Source: Pogona vitticeps (Eukaryota > Chordata > Lepidosauria > Squamata > Agamidae). Taken from it: a DNA stretch of 64,000 nucleotides. The stretch spans positions 307,844,322 to 307,908,321 of the forward strand of contig NC_135783.1 in the NCBI RefSeq assembly GCF_051106095.1, read 5' to 3'. The notes beneath the pieces were generated by a model. That model was not told where the DNA came from. It saw nothing but the letters and a program-made list of their open reading frames with translations, and did not search any database. Shown one piece after another: positions 45,075-54,866 of the stretch. Every line of letters begins with the position of its first letter. Position 1 is the stretch's first letter. Position numbers and translations under genes: made by a program.

Positions 45075-45076
45075 AT
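43300..45076 (+). mobile_element. L2-clade LINE, 5'-truncated, with intact RT frame
   Basis: A LINE copy of the L2 group. The 5' edge is vague (about 43,300-43,410). The coding part runs to the stop at 44,854-44,856. The 3' UTR ends with a stem (ccgccccgag ... aggggcgggg at about 44,991-45,024). The tail is AAAT units (45,033-45,076), the usual L2-type end. No clear target duplication was found. It is the best preserved autonomous element in the window and the reference for the L2 scraps at 942, 20,419 and 38,763. Confidence 0.88.
43420..44856 (+). CDS. L2 LINE reverse transcriptase (478 aa, N-terminally truncated)
   Basis: The enzyme copies the LINE RNA into DNA at the genomic nick. Motifs in order: NYRPVANVSFLSKVVERVV (residues 34-52), SGFRP (71-75), LLVLLDISAAFDTVDH (motif A, 101-116, catalytic D106), CGVPQGSIISPMLFNIYM (motif B, 161-178), YADDTQLY (motif C, 195-202, both catalytic aspartates) and LRLNPDKTEVL (motif D, 232-242). 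A conserved C-terminal domain follows, with RKEKTRKQAFSAVAPRLWNA and FKSQLKTWLFKKAFP just before the stop. All RT motifs are intact and no stop occurs across the domain. The endonuclease half is missing. The ATG used is only the first in the open frame. Family sequence VGKVPP can be read in the next frame just upstream, so a one-base slip in the C-run near 43,446-43,451 probably cuts the N-side. Not a host gene. Confidence 0.88.
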   Translation: MGLSRWARSPLSLKETLIRPIRKKPNLAADEIGNYRPVANVSFLSKVVERVVADQLQALLDETNALDPFQSGFRPRYGTETALVALLDDLLREADGGNMSLLVLLDISAAFDTVDHGILLGRLSELGVGGLALAWLRSFLEDRPQRLQLGERVLAPWNLNCGVPQGSIISPMLFNIYMRPLGGVIRGCGASCHQYADDTQLYISFTPTSVDAVWSLQRCLDTVLEWMQSNGLRLNPDKTEVLRVGGPSVSGIGDSLSFGGTTLAAKSEVHSLGIHLDPALTMETQVASVVRSAYFHLWRIAQLRPYLDRGALTTLVHALVISRLDHCNAFYVGLPLRLTRKLQMVQNATARLLSGVRKHQHISPTLAALHWLPIHFRVDFKVLMITYKALNGLGPQYLADCLLPPRSTRITRHSQQGRLRGLTPREARKEKTRKQAFSAVAPRLWNALPTEIWLAPSLGVFKSQLKTWLFKKAFPPVN

Positions 45077-47650
45077 GCACACACTGAGTTTATAGGCAGT
45101 AGGGCACAGCTGCGCTAAGCTGGCATATGCTAGAAGGAACCAATGCAGTCATATGCAAAGTACAAAATGTGGACATAGCGCCACCAAGAAGGAAAGCTAC
45201 CATATTCTCAAAATGGAGTTTCTTCTGTTGTGTAAAATAGACAGTAGCCTACTGCATTCTTCTTAGCAAATTAAAAAAATACGCAGTGAAGAAACTGGAA
45301 GTTGTGCAAGATCTGGTGGCATCTTAAGTTACTTTATGATACATCTTTCCTCTTCCTGCTTCATACCTGACCTCAACCTTCACCTTCCTTGGTAAGCTCC
45401 ACAAAAGCTGAGAGGAGAGCTCCACCCAGCCCTTTGCTGATGCTGCCCTGTGTATCCCATCGGGGGAAATGCTCTTCTAAGACAGATCAATAAACAGATA
45501 AATCAAGCAAAGACATGCACAGACACATCAACAGTGGGATTTTTAGACTAACTTATAACTTCTCCTATCCACACAAACTAGCTGTTAATAGTGTTCGATT
45601 CTGCTGCTGCTACAAAATTAAACATTAATTTTTAAATGATAGGCCCAGACAAATTGGGAGGGTGGGGGTGGGGAGGCTGGAAATTGGCAGCCCATCATTC
45701 TTGGGAATTATATTTGAAATTGTTTTTCCCCGTCACAGAGCAGGGCTGTTCTATATTTTAATAAAACTATAACTCAAATTAACAAGGGTCACATGAAACT
45801 AGATTACTCTTTGAGAAGGAGAATTGAAGCTGACAAATATTGGCCCGCAATCATTGCTTGTGTTTTTTCCTCAACTCACCTTTACAAAGTGACCATATGT
45901 TCCATCTATGCTTCTTGGCAGCTAAGAGCATTACAGGCAAAGACGCTCCCTTTCCCGTGCCTCTCTTTTCATTGTAGTTCTTCTGTCTTGAGGCATCATT
46001 TAGTGAACAGCTGTAATGGTGTTATTAAAAGCACTCAGAGTATTTTAAAACAAAATAGCAGGCATATGTGCCTACTGTCAAGGCAAGCAAGTCTCTCTAA
46101 ATGTCGTGTCAGGGGCTGCTATGGCTGGAAAACAAAGCTGCTTTCTCCTGCTAATGTTACTCAGTCCAACTTACAATCTGTCTGCACTGAGAAATTCACA
46201 CTGCTCAGGGTCACATGTTTTACATGTGCTGCCCATCTGAGAGCGATTCCAAGAAGAGAAGGCAGTGGAAAAGTTGGCCTATCCTCCATGCAAGTCATTT
46301 ATATACATTTCAGAAACCCTTTTCTCTTCTTTTCCATTGAACTGCAGCTTCACAGCTGGGAGTGTTAAACATATGTGATCGGAACAAAATGACAGCAGGC
46401 ATGCTATAGTTTTCACTGCTGAGAAACTTGAAAAGCTGCATTGTATGTTTTTCATTTTGAAAGCCATGGTGAAGAGTGTATTTACAATGTGCAATTATAG
46501 CACCTTGATAATAGCACCTGAACCATCATGGGTCCACCCTACACAGTCCTAGGACTCATCGTTCCGTGAGTTACTTGAGCTTCTCTGTTAGAGAGCCGGA
46601 GAGCGCTTTATGGACAACACTAGTCCTTCACCAAACCACACACACCAAGGTTCTGTAGGATGCAGCGGTGGTTGTTAAAGTAGTAACGAACTACTTTACT
46701 TGTGTTCTGTAGATACATAAAAAGCCTACATGGAGAACATAGGCGAAGGGCAGAAGTGCTATAATTTTTTTTTAAAAAAAACTGATTCCCATCGCAGTGC
46801 ATACATACTTGTATTGCTATCTCTTTGAGGGAAACTGGCATTTTCTAGGTCAGATGGACAAAGGGTACAAAAGCAGGCTCGCAGCAGATGGCATTGAGGG
46901 TTGCCCAGTAGTTAACTAGAACAGAAGAATCCAAGAGATCAGAAAAGACAGCAACCACAAATATTGGCCTTTCAAATGTTGACTGCAAGTTTCTTCAGTC
47001 CTAGCCAGTAGAGTTTATGATAAGGTATCTAGGGAATAGGGCTCAAAATACAACTTTTGCAGTCTAACACAAGTTGCCTTCCCTAATCTACACTGACTGA
47101 TAGAATTTCTGTAGGATTTCGGAAATACTTTCCAGTGCTACATGGGACCAAAGCCATGGGAAGTACCATATACAAGGCATGTGCTTTAGAATTAAATCAC
47201 CATTTTTCCTTGAGAAACCAAAATATTAGTCTTATCACACAAATAAATGCTTCTGCCATCCATAAGCAATGGCTACGATCTTGAAGAAAACAATCGGGTC
47301 AAGTAGGGAAAGGGTGAAGCAACAAGACCAAAAATGAGGCAGATGTGAACTTATCTAACACTAGATAAGAAAAACAAGAGGATGATGGGAGCATCTAAGA
47401 CCATGATTTCTTCCATTCATTCTTCCCATCTGTACATGTTTATTAGCCAAGTCATACAGCCCCATTACAAAGGGATTCAATAGGGATTCAAAACTAAGTA
47501 GAAAAGCAGATGGTTGGAAAATGAAAGGTCCCATCCATGATTCCTGCTTATAATCTCCTTTGGAAAAAGACTGGCAGGTATCTAGCAGTGTAGTGCTAGT
47601 GGACTAACAACCTCTGGTATCTACCCACCCAGATATTCCCTTTATTTTAA
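45077..47650. other. No gene seen; unique DNA
   Basis: The 191-codon open stretch at 45,793-46,368 has no recognisable domain, and I treat it as chance. The segment 45,690-46,330 has the even, repeat-free look of conserved non-coding DNA, but this cannot be judged without an alignment. Confidence 0.45.
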
Positions 47651-47660
47651 CTATTCCCTT

Positions 47661-48091
47661 TGTTGTTGTTGCTTAGTCGTTTAGTCATGTCCAACTCTTC
47701 GTGACCCCATGGACCAGAGCACGCCAGGCCCTCCTGTCTTCCACTGCCTCCCAGAGTTGGGTCAGATTTATGTTGGTCGCTTTGGTGACACTGTCCAACC
47801 ACCTCATCCTCTGTCGTCCCCTTCTCCTCTTGCCTTCACACTTTCCTAACATCAGGGTCTTTTCCAGGGAGTCTTCTCTTCTCATGAGATGCCCAAAGTA
47901 TTGGAGCCTCAACTTCAGGATCTGTCCTTCCAGTGAGCACTCAGGGTTGATTTCCTTTAGAATGGATAGGTTTGTTCTCCTTGCAGTCCAGGGGACTCGC
48001 AAGAGTCTCCTCCAGCACCACAATTCAAAAGCATCAATTCTTCGGCGGTCAGCTTTCTTTATGGTCCAGCTCTCACTTCCGTACATCACTG
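47661..48091 (-). mobile_element. BovB LINE, 5'-truncated 3' end
   Basis: Antisense BovB. The 3' terminus is at the left (gttgttgcttagtcgtttag). The minus strand encodes MYGSESWTIKKADRRRIDAF, ELWCWRRLLRVPWTARRTNL, LKLRLQYFGHLMRREDSLEK and RRAWRALVHGVTKSWT in one frame, the last domain of the BovB polyprotein. Perfect 10-bp direct repeats, ctattccctt, flank it (47,651-47,660 and 48,092-48,101). The 190-codon open stretch runs past the element into unrelated DNA at its start. It is less diverged in frame than the copy at 6848-7440, so possibly younger. Confidence 0.93.
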
Positions 48092-48101
48092 CTATTCCCT
48101 T

Positions 48102-49915
48102 AACCTCATCTAACCAGAGTGCACAGATGAAATCATGGAAGGAGGAAGCCAGGAATGGGGTCCTACACCTTTTGGTTTGGACATGCCAATCTTTTGCAGC
48201 AAACCTGCCCAAATCTTGTGGCAGCTGATGGAACTGGTTATAGTCAACTGTAGCCAACTTTGCCCCAAAATTTATGCCAAATAAAAGCTACTTGTCTTTA
48301 AGGCACCACAAGATACTGTAATTTTTACCATTTTTTTCTTCTTCACCCTGTGATGTATATTTGGGAGTAAAATGTATGCTGCCTAGCAGTGTTAACATTA
48401 CAACACATGTATTTCGAAAGTATTAAAATAATTCTCTGACTTTTCTCTTAGGGTCTTACTTTTTAATTATTTGATTAAATGTGGGTATAGATGGGGAAAT
48501 GCCTAAAATAGATGGGAGACTTTGTTAAAAATTCTCCCATGTTTTATCACTGTAGGACTGTAGTCTGAGTGTGTTGCTACTCTTTTAAATGATCAGATTT
48601 CATTTTAATGGTGTTTATTTTTTTTTCTCCTTCAGAATATGTCAAGTTCATTAGATCTCCTCCCATGGATAAATCTGGTCCATCAAACCACAATTTGCAC
48701 TGTCAGCTCCTATGAGTGAAATCTATTGCAGCTACAGAGCTGTTCCGCTTTTGCCTTTGTAGCAACTTTCAGACCACAATAACCATCATCACTTTTAAAA
48801 AGGCAGATCCATTACATTTCCTCTGTTCCTGCAGCCCCACATTAAGCTAATATTATCTATTTCCCAAGTGAAACAACCCCTTCCAGTCCTATCAATTATT
48901 AATTCCTTGCTTGCAGCTAATGTTTTGTTTGAATTATTTAAATGCATCTTCATTTATCAATAAACATAAAATGTTAAACAAAGAATACTGATGAAGGGCA
49001 TTATTTAAACCATAACATTTTATGAGATTATTTCAAGCGCCCTTTTTGATTTATTAGTACAATATGTTTTATAATTATTTTTCCATTTCTTAAAACAAAA
49101 GCATGCCAAACAAAAAGCCTGTGTTTCTGGGTATCACCAGGAGATCTGGAAGTTTACTGAGTGCTTTCAGGAATGCTACATTCTTCCATGGTTTCTTAAA
49201 GAGAATATATAGTGTAATATACAGCAAACTCCCAATCCATTTGGTGAGAAAATTCAAGGCATAGTTATGATATAAGATGCTTGTGATTTACGATAGCAAA
49301 CCAGCTGCAGATTTTGACTGCAGTTTTCCACGCTACAATTTCCTGCTACGTTTTCACTAAATAGTCTGCCAGTACAGTTAAACAAATTATTATCGTTGTG
49401 GTTATTGTTATTTTGCATTTATTCTCACCAAATATGGGTTCTTGCAATATCAGAAAAGAATACAATTCCTCTATTTCATTTTAAAAGACAGTACTCCATT
49501 TGGCTTAAATAGAACATAGGTATCAGAACATTTGCTTTTTCTATCACATCTCATCCTCTGACAATTCTTACTCTAGCATTCCTCAGAAAATAATTTGGCC
49601 GAAGTCCAACCATGGGGGGGAGAGGGAAAGAGGGAGAAGGAAAGGGCGGAGGGAGAAGCAGAAACAGAAAGATATATAAAGAGCAGCAGCGTGAAAGTGG
49701 TCCTGGATCATAAAATTGAAGGGAACCTCAGAAAACATGTGGTCTAAGCCATCAGCAGATCAGGAATCCAGTACAGCATTATGCCTTAGAGAGGCCAAGC
49801 AGCATTTGCTTTAAAAGCAGAGCCCGACACATTCTGAGACAAGTTTATTCAAGTGCTAAACAGCTTGTCCCATCAGGAACTCATTAGTATTTAAGCTAAC
49901 ACTGTTTGCTTGCAA
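48102..49915. other. No gene seen; possible conserved non-coding DNA
   Basis: No protein-like frame. 48,640-49,110 is repeat-free, AT-rich, and holds several TAATTA/ATTTAAAT-like words (tcaattattaattccttgct, gaattatttaaatgcatctt), typical of homeodomain-bound enhancers. A purine-only tract lies at 49,614-49,672. Confidence 0.35.
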
Positions 49916-49920
49916 TGAAC

Positions 49921-50510
49921 AAGCCCCCGTGGCACAGTGGTTAAGCTGCAGTACTGTAGTCAATCCTCTGCTTAAGAACTGAGTTTGATCCTAACAGGTT
50001 CTTGTAGAAGAACCTCAAGATTGACTCAGCCTTTCGTCCTTCTGAGGTCAGTAAAATGAGTACCTGGCTCATGGGGGTGGGTGGGTAAGTTGTTGCTTGC
50101 ATAATTATGTTGTAACCCAGTGGTCCCCAACTTTTCCCATCCACGGACTGGTTTGGGGGGACGTGGCACACTCGTGCAGGGGTGTATTGCACTTGTGGGG
50201 GCATCACGCTTGTGGGGGGCATGTCACAGGGGTGTGTCACGCTTGCAGGGGGCATGCTGCACTTTCAGGGGCCATGTTGTGCTTGTGGTGTGTGTGTCAT
50301 GCTCATGCGCATGCATGCAATGTGCTCGCAGGGGCTGGAGTGTATTTGCACACATGTGCCAGGACACACTCGCAGGGGGCAGGAGATCTGTGTCCGTGGC
50401 CTGGTCCTGCCTAGGCCGTGGACCACTGCCGGGTTGCGGACCAAGGGTTGGGGACCCCTGTTGTAAAAATCCAGAGAGTGCTTTAGCACTACGGGCCAGT
50501 AAATGTTGAA
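49921..50510 (+). mobile_element. tRNA-derived SINE with L2-like tail, split by a hAT-like MITE
   Basis: The head gcccccgtggcacagtggtt has box A, and gagtttgatcctaac has box B. The middle is gattgactcagcctttcgtc and gaggtcagtaaaatgagtac. After the MITE the 3' part is ccagagagtgctttagcact, an L2-type end. The flanks carry only a short match (gaacaa at 49,917-49,922 and near 50,515). It is older than the MITE it contains. Confidence 0.75.
50118..50460. mobile_element. hAT-Charlie-like MITE inserted in a SINE
   Basis: A 343-bp element. Left end cagtggtccccaacttttcc; right end reversed caggggtccccaacccttgg. The flanking 8-bp sites are ttgtaacc (50,110-50,117) and ttgtaaaa (50,461-50,468), six of eight matching, the hAT duplication length. 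The interior is GC-rich and made of imperfect repeats of a cacgcttgtggggg-like unit. Open frames of 94-129 codons across it on both strands are artefacts of that composition. Confidence 0.8.
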
Positions 50511-50519
50511 AGAAGAACA

Positions 50520-53500
50520 ACCATTTGAACCTAGTGGTTCAGGTTTGAGCCTTGGACAACAGTGAACAGTTTTCCATGAACTATGTGACAGATTTTAATT
50601 TCTGAAGTTCCTGTCAAATCACCTCTTCATTATCTCCTTTTCTGGTTAAATATATACTATTTCTTTCCTCCCACTCCCCAAGGATATCATCTTAGCAGTT
50701 GCCTTTTTCCCCACACAGTCTTTGTTGCCTTCTAATGTGTTAATATCCTCATGTCCTCAGAAAAGGTTTCCTCTTCCAAAGATGAACTAGATTAATCCCA
50801 TCCTAGTGACATAGTAAAGAATAAGCCACTCTAGGTGAACCTGAGTGGGACCATGGGGAAAAAAAGGTTGATCATACCCCTAACAGCCAGGGAGTACTAC
50901 CTCTACATGAAATGCAGGAACTAAGATGGTATCACATCCAAGTGTAAGACACCAAATGAGTTGAAAACACAAGAAGGTTGGAGGCCTTTTGAAGAAATGC
51001 CTGCCTATCTCGGGGGGGGGGGGAGGATCTCTGAAAGTACTGTAAACCCATACTTGTGAGAAAGGATGTCTGTGAGAACACCTTATAACTATCATTAAAA
51101 GACAATATTTAAAGCTAAAAACATGAAGTACTGAATGCTAGGGATGCGCATGTTGAAAACTTTTTCCCTCTTTTTGTTTATTTCAGTTTCTTTCAGCAAT
51201 GCCACCTTTGTCTTTTGTATTTTTCGTGCATTGGCTCTTTCATTTTACATGGAAGAGACCAACCCTTTTGGGTCATTTTCTTTCCTTTTTTTGTTTCCTT
51301 TTCCCCCCTCCATTAGACATTGGACCTTGCCTGGACCTTATTTCTCTGTTAGACCTTGAATTGCCTGGTCCTTGGCCTAAGGCTCTGCCAAGCTCTGTCT
51401 GAAACAGAGCAATGTCCTTCTTAAACTGCAGTGTGCAGAAGATGTCACTTCAGGTGAAGTCTCAGCATAGCAGAACAGAACAGTATCATCATTATGCAGC
51501 AGCCATTTTTTATATATTCATTATATTTTATCTTTCCTTTCTCCTAAAAAAATGAGTGTGCAAGGCCATTGACATTATACCTCTAGGGCAATGAAAATTG
51601 TATTAGACCTTTTAGGCACACCACATCACAATACAGAGGCATGATTAACTTGTGTACCAAAATGTGCAGCTCTTTTTAGTGGCAGTCACTGCTGTCACAT
51701 CCATCCCATATTTGTGCATCTGAACTTTTCTACACAACATTTGCTAATGCTACTTTAAAAAAAAAAACAAGTTTGTGACAGTTTCCAGAAGTCCATAGAC
51801 AGCATGGTAGTTCAAAAGGAAATTTCTCCTAATTATGTTTTTACTTATCAAATTTTTACTAATCAAATTACTTTGTAATTCATTTTGTTGATTTTGGTTC
51901 AGGTTTCCATCCTGTCAAATTTATCTGGAATTTTGGTTTTATCTTCCAAAGTATAAACTGACCAGTCTAATATCACCTCCAAGTTTAATAAGCATGCCAT
52001 TTGTCCTTGAAATAGTTTATGTAGATGTTGGATGTCATGAGGCCCACAGGAGAAATGTGGGGTTCCCATCACTTTGTAGGCTGATGAGGACTTGTACCAT
52101 TTACAAGTCCATCTAAGAATAGTGTTGTGTTGCAAACAATAACACAGGGAATCTTGTTGAAAGCACTGCTTGTCTCCAAGGGCGTTGCACTCCTAATATT
52201 CCCCTGTCTTCCAGGCTAGTAACTTTCTCTCTATATAAAAAGATAAGGTCAGTCTGAAGAACATAGCCTGTTCTTCAGAAGCCTGTGTAATTACAGCATT
52301 TTATTCTTCTTAATTTTTAAAGACCCATAGGTTGACTGCTTAATGATTTGTTTAGGTATCAATATTAATGTCAAGCCAACTGCCGAGTAGTGGTCTAGAT
52401 CCTCTTATTTCATTGGCTGGGGAGAATAGGGGAAAATGTTTGCCACTTCCAGTCTGATGGCATTACATGTTTTCTCAAGAAATTCGGTGTGGGGGGGGGG
52501 AAATCAAAGGCGAAGATTTGGTGATTATGTTGTAAATTCGCCTAGAATTGCCCTGAGCTCATGATGTAAGGTTACAATCCATTTTTGTTCTAAAAATCTG
52601 ACTTCATTTAGGCTGACTAGCCACCTTTTCTTCCTCACCTTCCTTGTGTTGCTACTCCTTCACTGCCCCATTTGATCTATTTTACCTGTGTGCCAAGCAC
52701 AGTTTCTGAGGTAACATAGGAGTTGATCAATTCAGCCTACTCGGCTGCTCACTAACGTTTCTCCCTCTTCTCCTTGAAACAGATCGATCACTCCCTTGGA
52801 CTCTCCTTTGCTCAGAACATTCCTCATACTGCTTGTTTACTACAGTCTGATATTCCTCACAAGCCTAAACTTATTCTGAACTTTATCTTTCCTGACACTT
52901 TCCCCGCCAGCTCCAGGCCACCCTTTTACACTAGTCTTTAGTGCTTGACCCCTGCTTCCACCTCCTGTATGTGTCTTTTTGTGCCTCCAATCCTCTGCAT
53001 CTCACACCTTAATTTTGCCAGACCTCCTTCAGCACATTTTTTGCAGCATGTGCTTTCAGACTACAGTCACCAGATCGGCATAAAGAACAGCAGTTAGTTA
53101 TCATTACAGCTCCAGTTTTTAAAACCAGTCATTGCTATCTCATTTTTTCAAAAGTTACTCCAAAAATAATATGGTTGCCTTAAAAAAAATCAGGCAAAAA
53201 CAAAGGAAAAATAAAATATAAATGAGACCAAGAATTGTGGCACCTTAAAGACTAATAGCTATATTTTAATGTGAGCTTTTTTAGCTTCTGTGCTTTCAAG
53301 ATGGCGTAGCAAGACCAGGGTAAGAAGGAGAGCCTCATGAGGAAGCTGCACGTGCACAAGCTCTGCCTGAACATCTCCGTTGAGTGAGAGTGGAGGGAGG
53401 GTCACCTGAGCAGCCAAAAGGTTGGAGCAGCTCACAGGCCAGACTCCTGTGTTCTCAAAAGCTTAATACATGGCCAGATCCTTTGGGATCAGGGGAAATT

Positions 53501-54416
53501 AAAAGACAACTTAAGCCACATTCCATCAACAGAGATAGTGGCATTGCCCTTATTGCTTGCTGGAAGCCTTTGTTTTGTAAACTGGATAGATATAGCAGGT
53601 TGTCTTATAAAACACTGGCCAGTATGGGATACTGGCTCTTTAATGTTAATTTGCCTAAGTTTGGTCAATGTTTACCCAGCTGGTTTTGATTGTACCTTGT
53701 TGTATTTAAGGTTAGCTTTGTTTTGGTTGATATCTTGCCTTCTCTGATGATATTGCCATTGAAAGCTTGGACTGTTTTTTAAACAATAGACATATATTGA
53801 CACGACTGGGAAACCAGTGAGCTGTTTATGTGAAATGCGGCAGTTAGCCTTTAAGGTTCCATAACATTTATGACTTCTTTAATTTTTAATTTTTAATTTT
53901 CGTTTTTCCTTTGATTTTGCCTGATATGCTAGCACAAACTAAAACACACTCTCTTCTTGACCACATTGTCATTCCCACAGCACCCACAACAAAGCATATG
54001 ATAGGAGCATGGGAATAGCACTGGAACCATGTGATATGGGAACCTCAGCCATTCAGTGATATGATCCTCCTCATAATTATAAAAAATAACAACACAGATT
54101 CATGCAAAAGGAACACATTGATTTGTCATTAGGTCACAATGGTATTGCAGTGCAGTTTTGCTGTTATTATTGGGAAAAGAATTAAGTGAAAGTCACATGT
54201 TATTTGTAACTTATTATTTCCTGGCTAAGGTTTGAAGGACTATATCAAAATTTCCTATATGTTTTAAACCAGTCCAAGATTTTAAAAAGAACGCCTTAGA
54301 AGCTGACAATCAATGGTTAGTATCTAGATAGCCGATTGCATACACAGCTCACATGGTGACAGTGTTCCCCATTATGGGGAGCTATGTTCTATTTGCATTT
54401 TAAATCAAAATCCTAT
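50520..54416. other. No gene seen; mostly unique, one possible L1 5' scrap
   Basis: No recognisable protein. The segment 53,270-53,790 starts ttctgtgctttcaagatggc, a wording like the start of some vertebrate L1 5' UTRs, and is less AT-rich. This is only a suggestion. A G-run occurs at 52,490-52,500. Confidence 0.4.
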
Positions 54417-54418
54417 TA

Positions 54419-54864
54419 CAGTGGTGCCTCGCAAGACGATGTTAATTCGTTCCGCAAAAATCGCTGTTAAGCGAAAACATCGTCTTGCGAAACACATTTT
54501 CCCATTGAAATGCATTGAAAACCTGATAACCATTCCAATGGGAACGGATTGTCATCGTAAAGCAAAAATCGCCATAGGAATCATCATTAAGCAAAATGCG
54601 TTTCCCAAGCGAAGACAGCCATCTAACGAAATAGCGACCATTAATAGACCTGTCTAGCGAAGCAAGACCAAGCTGTCAAAAACATTGTAAAGTGAAAAAC
54701 AGGGACCTAAAATTTAATCGTCTTGCGAGGCAAGGTCCCCAACATTGTAAAGCGAAAATCGCCCATAGGAAACATCGTTATACGAAGCGTAAGATCACTC
54801 TGAAAACCTCATCGTAAAGCTAATTCATTGTTATGCGAAGCAATCATCTAGCAAGGCACCACTG
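54419..54864. mobile_element. Tigger/pogo-like MITE with repeated internal arms
   Basis: A 446-bp element. Left end cagtggtgcctcgcaagacg; right end reversed cagtggtgccttgctagatg. It is flanked by TA (54,417-54,418 and 54,865-54,866). The terminal words cgtcttgcg, gcgaaaatcgcc and cattgtaaagcgaaaa recur inside in both orientations, so the element looks built from repeated copies of its own ends. The family matches 1534-1966. The 78-codon frame at its left is an artefact. Confidence 0.85.
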
Positions 54865-54866
54865 TA

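Noticed and set aside
45793-46368. 191-codon open frame
   Set aside because: No domain, no initiation or splice context, and texture like the surrounding unique DNA. A chance frame is more likely.
47685-48257. 190-codon BovB-like protein as one gene
   Set aside because: The target duplication at 48,092-48,101 shows the element ends inside the frame, so its N-terminal part is unrelated flanking DNA.
49921-50000. Possible tRNA gene
   Set aside because: Box A and B are present, but the sequence is the head of a SINE with a long unrelated body and an L2-like tail. No complete cloverleaf was seen.
50120-50509. 129-codon cysteine- and glycine-rich frame
   Set aside because: It lies across the interior of a hAT-like MITE made of imperfect GC-rich repeats. 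Overlapping frames on both strands show it is compositional.
52081-52120. Possible second hammerhead: ctgatga followed by a perfect stem (ggacttgta / tacaagtcc)
   Set aside because: The conserved GAAA after stem II is absent (atctaag instead) and no closing stems were found.
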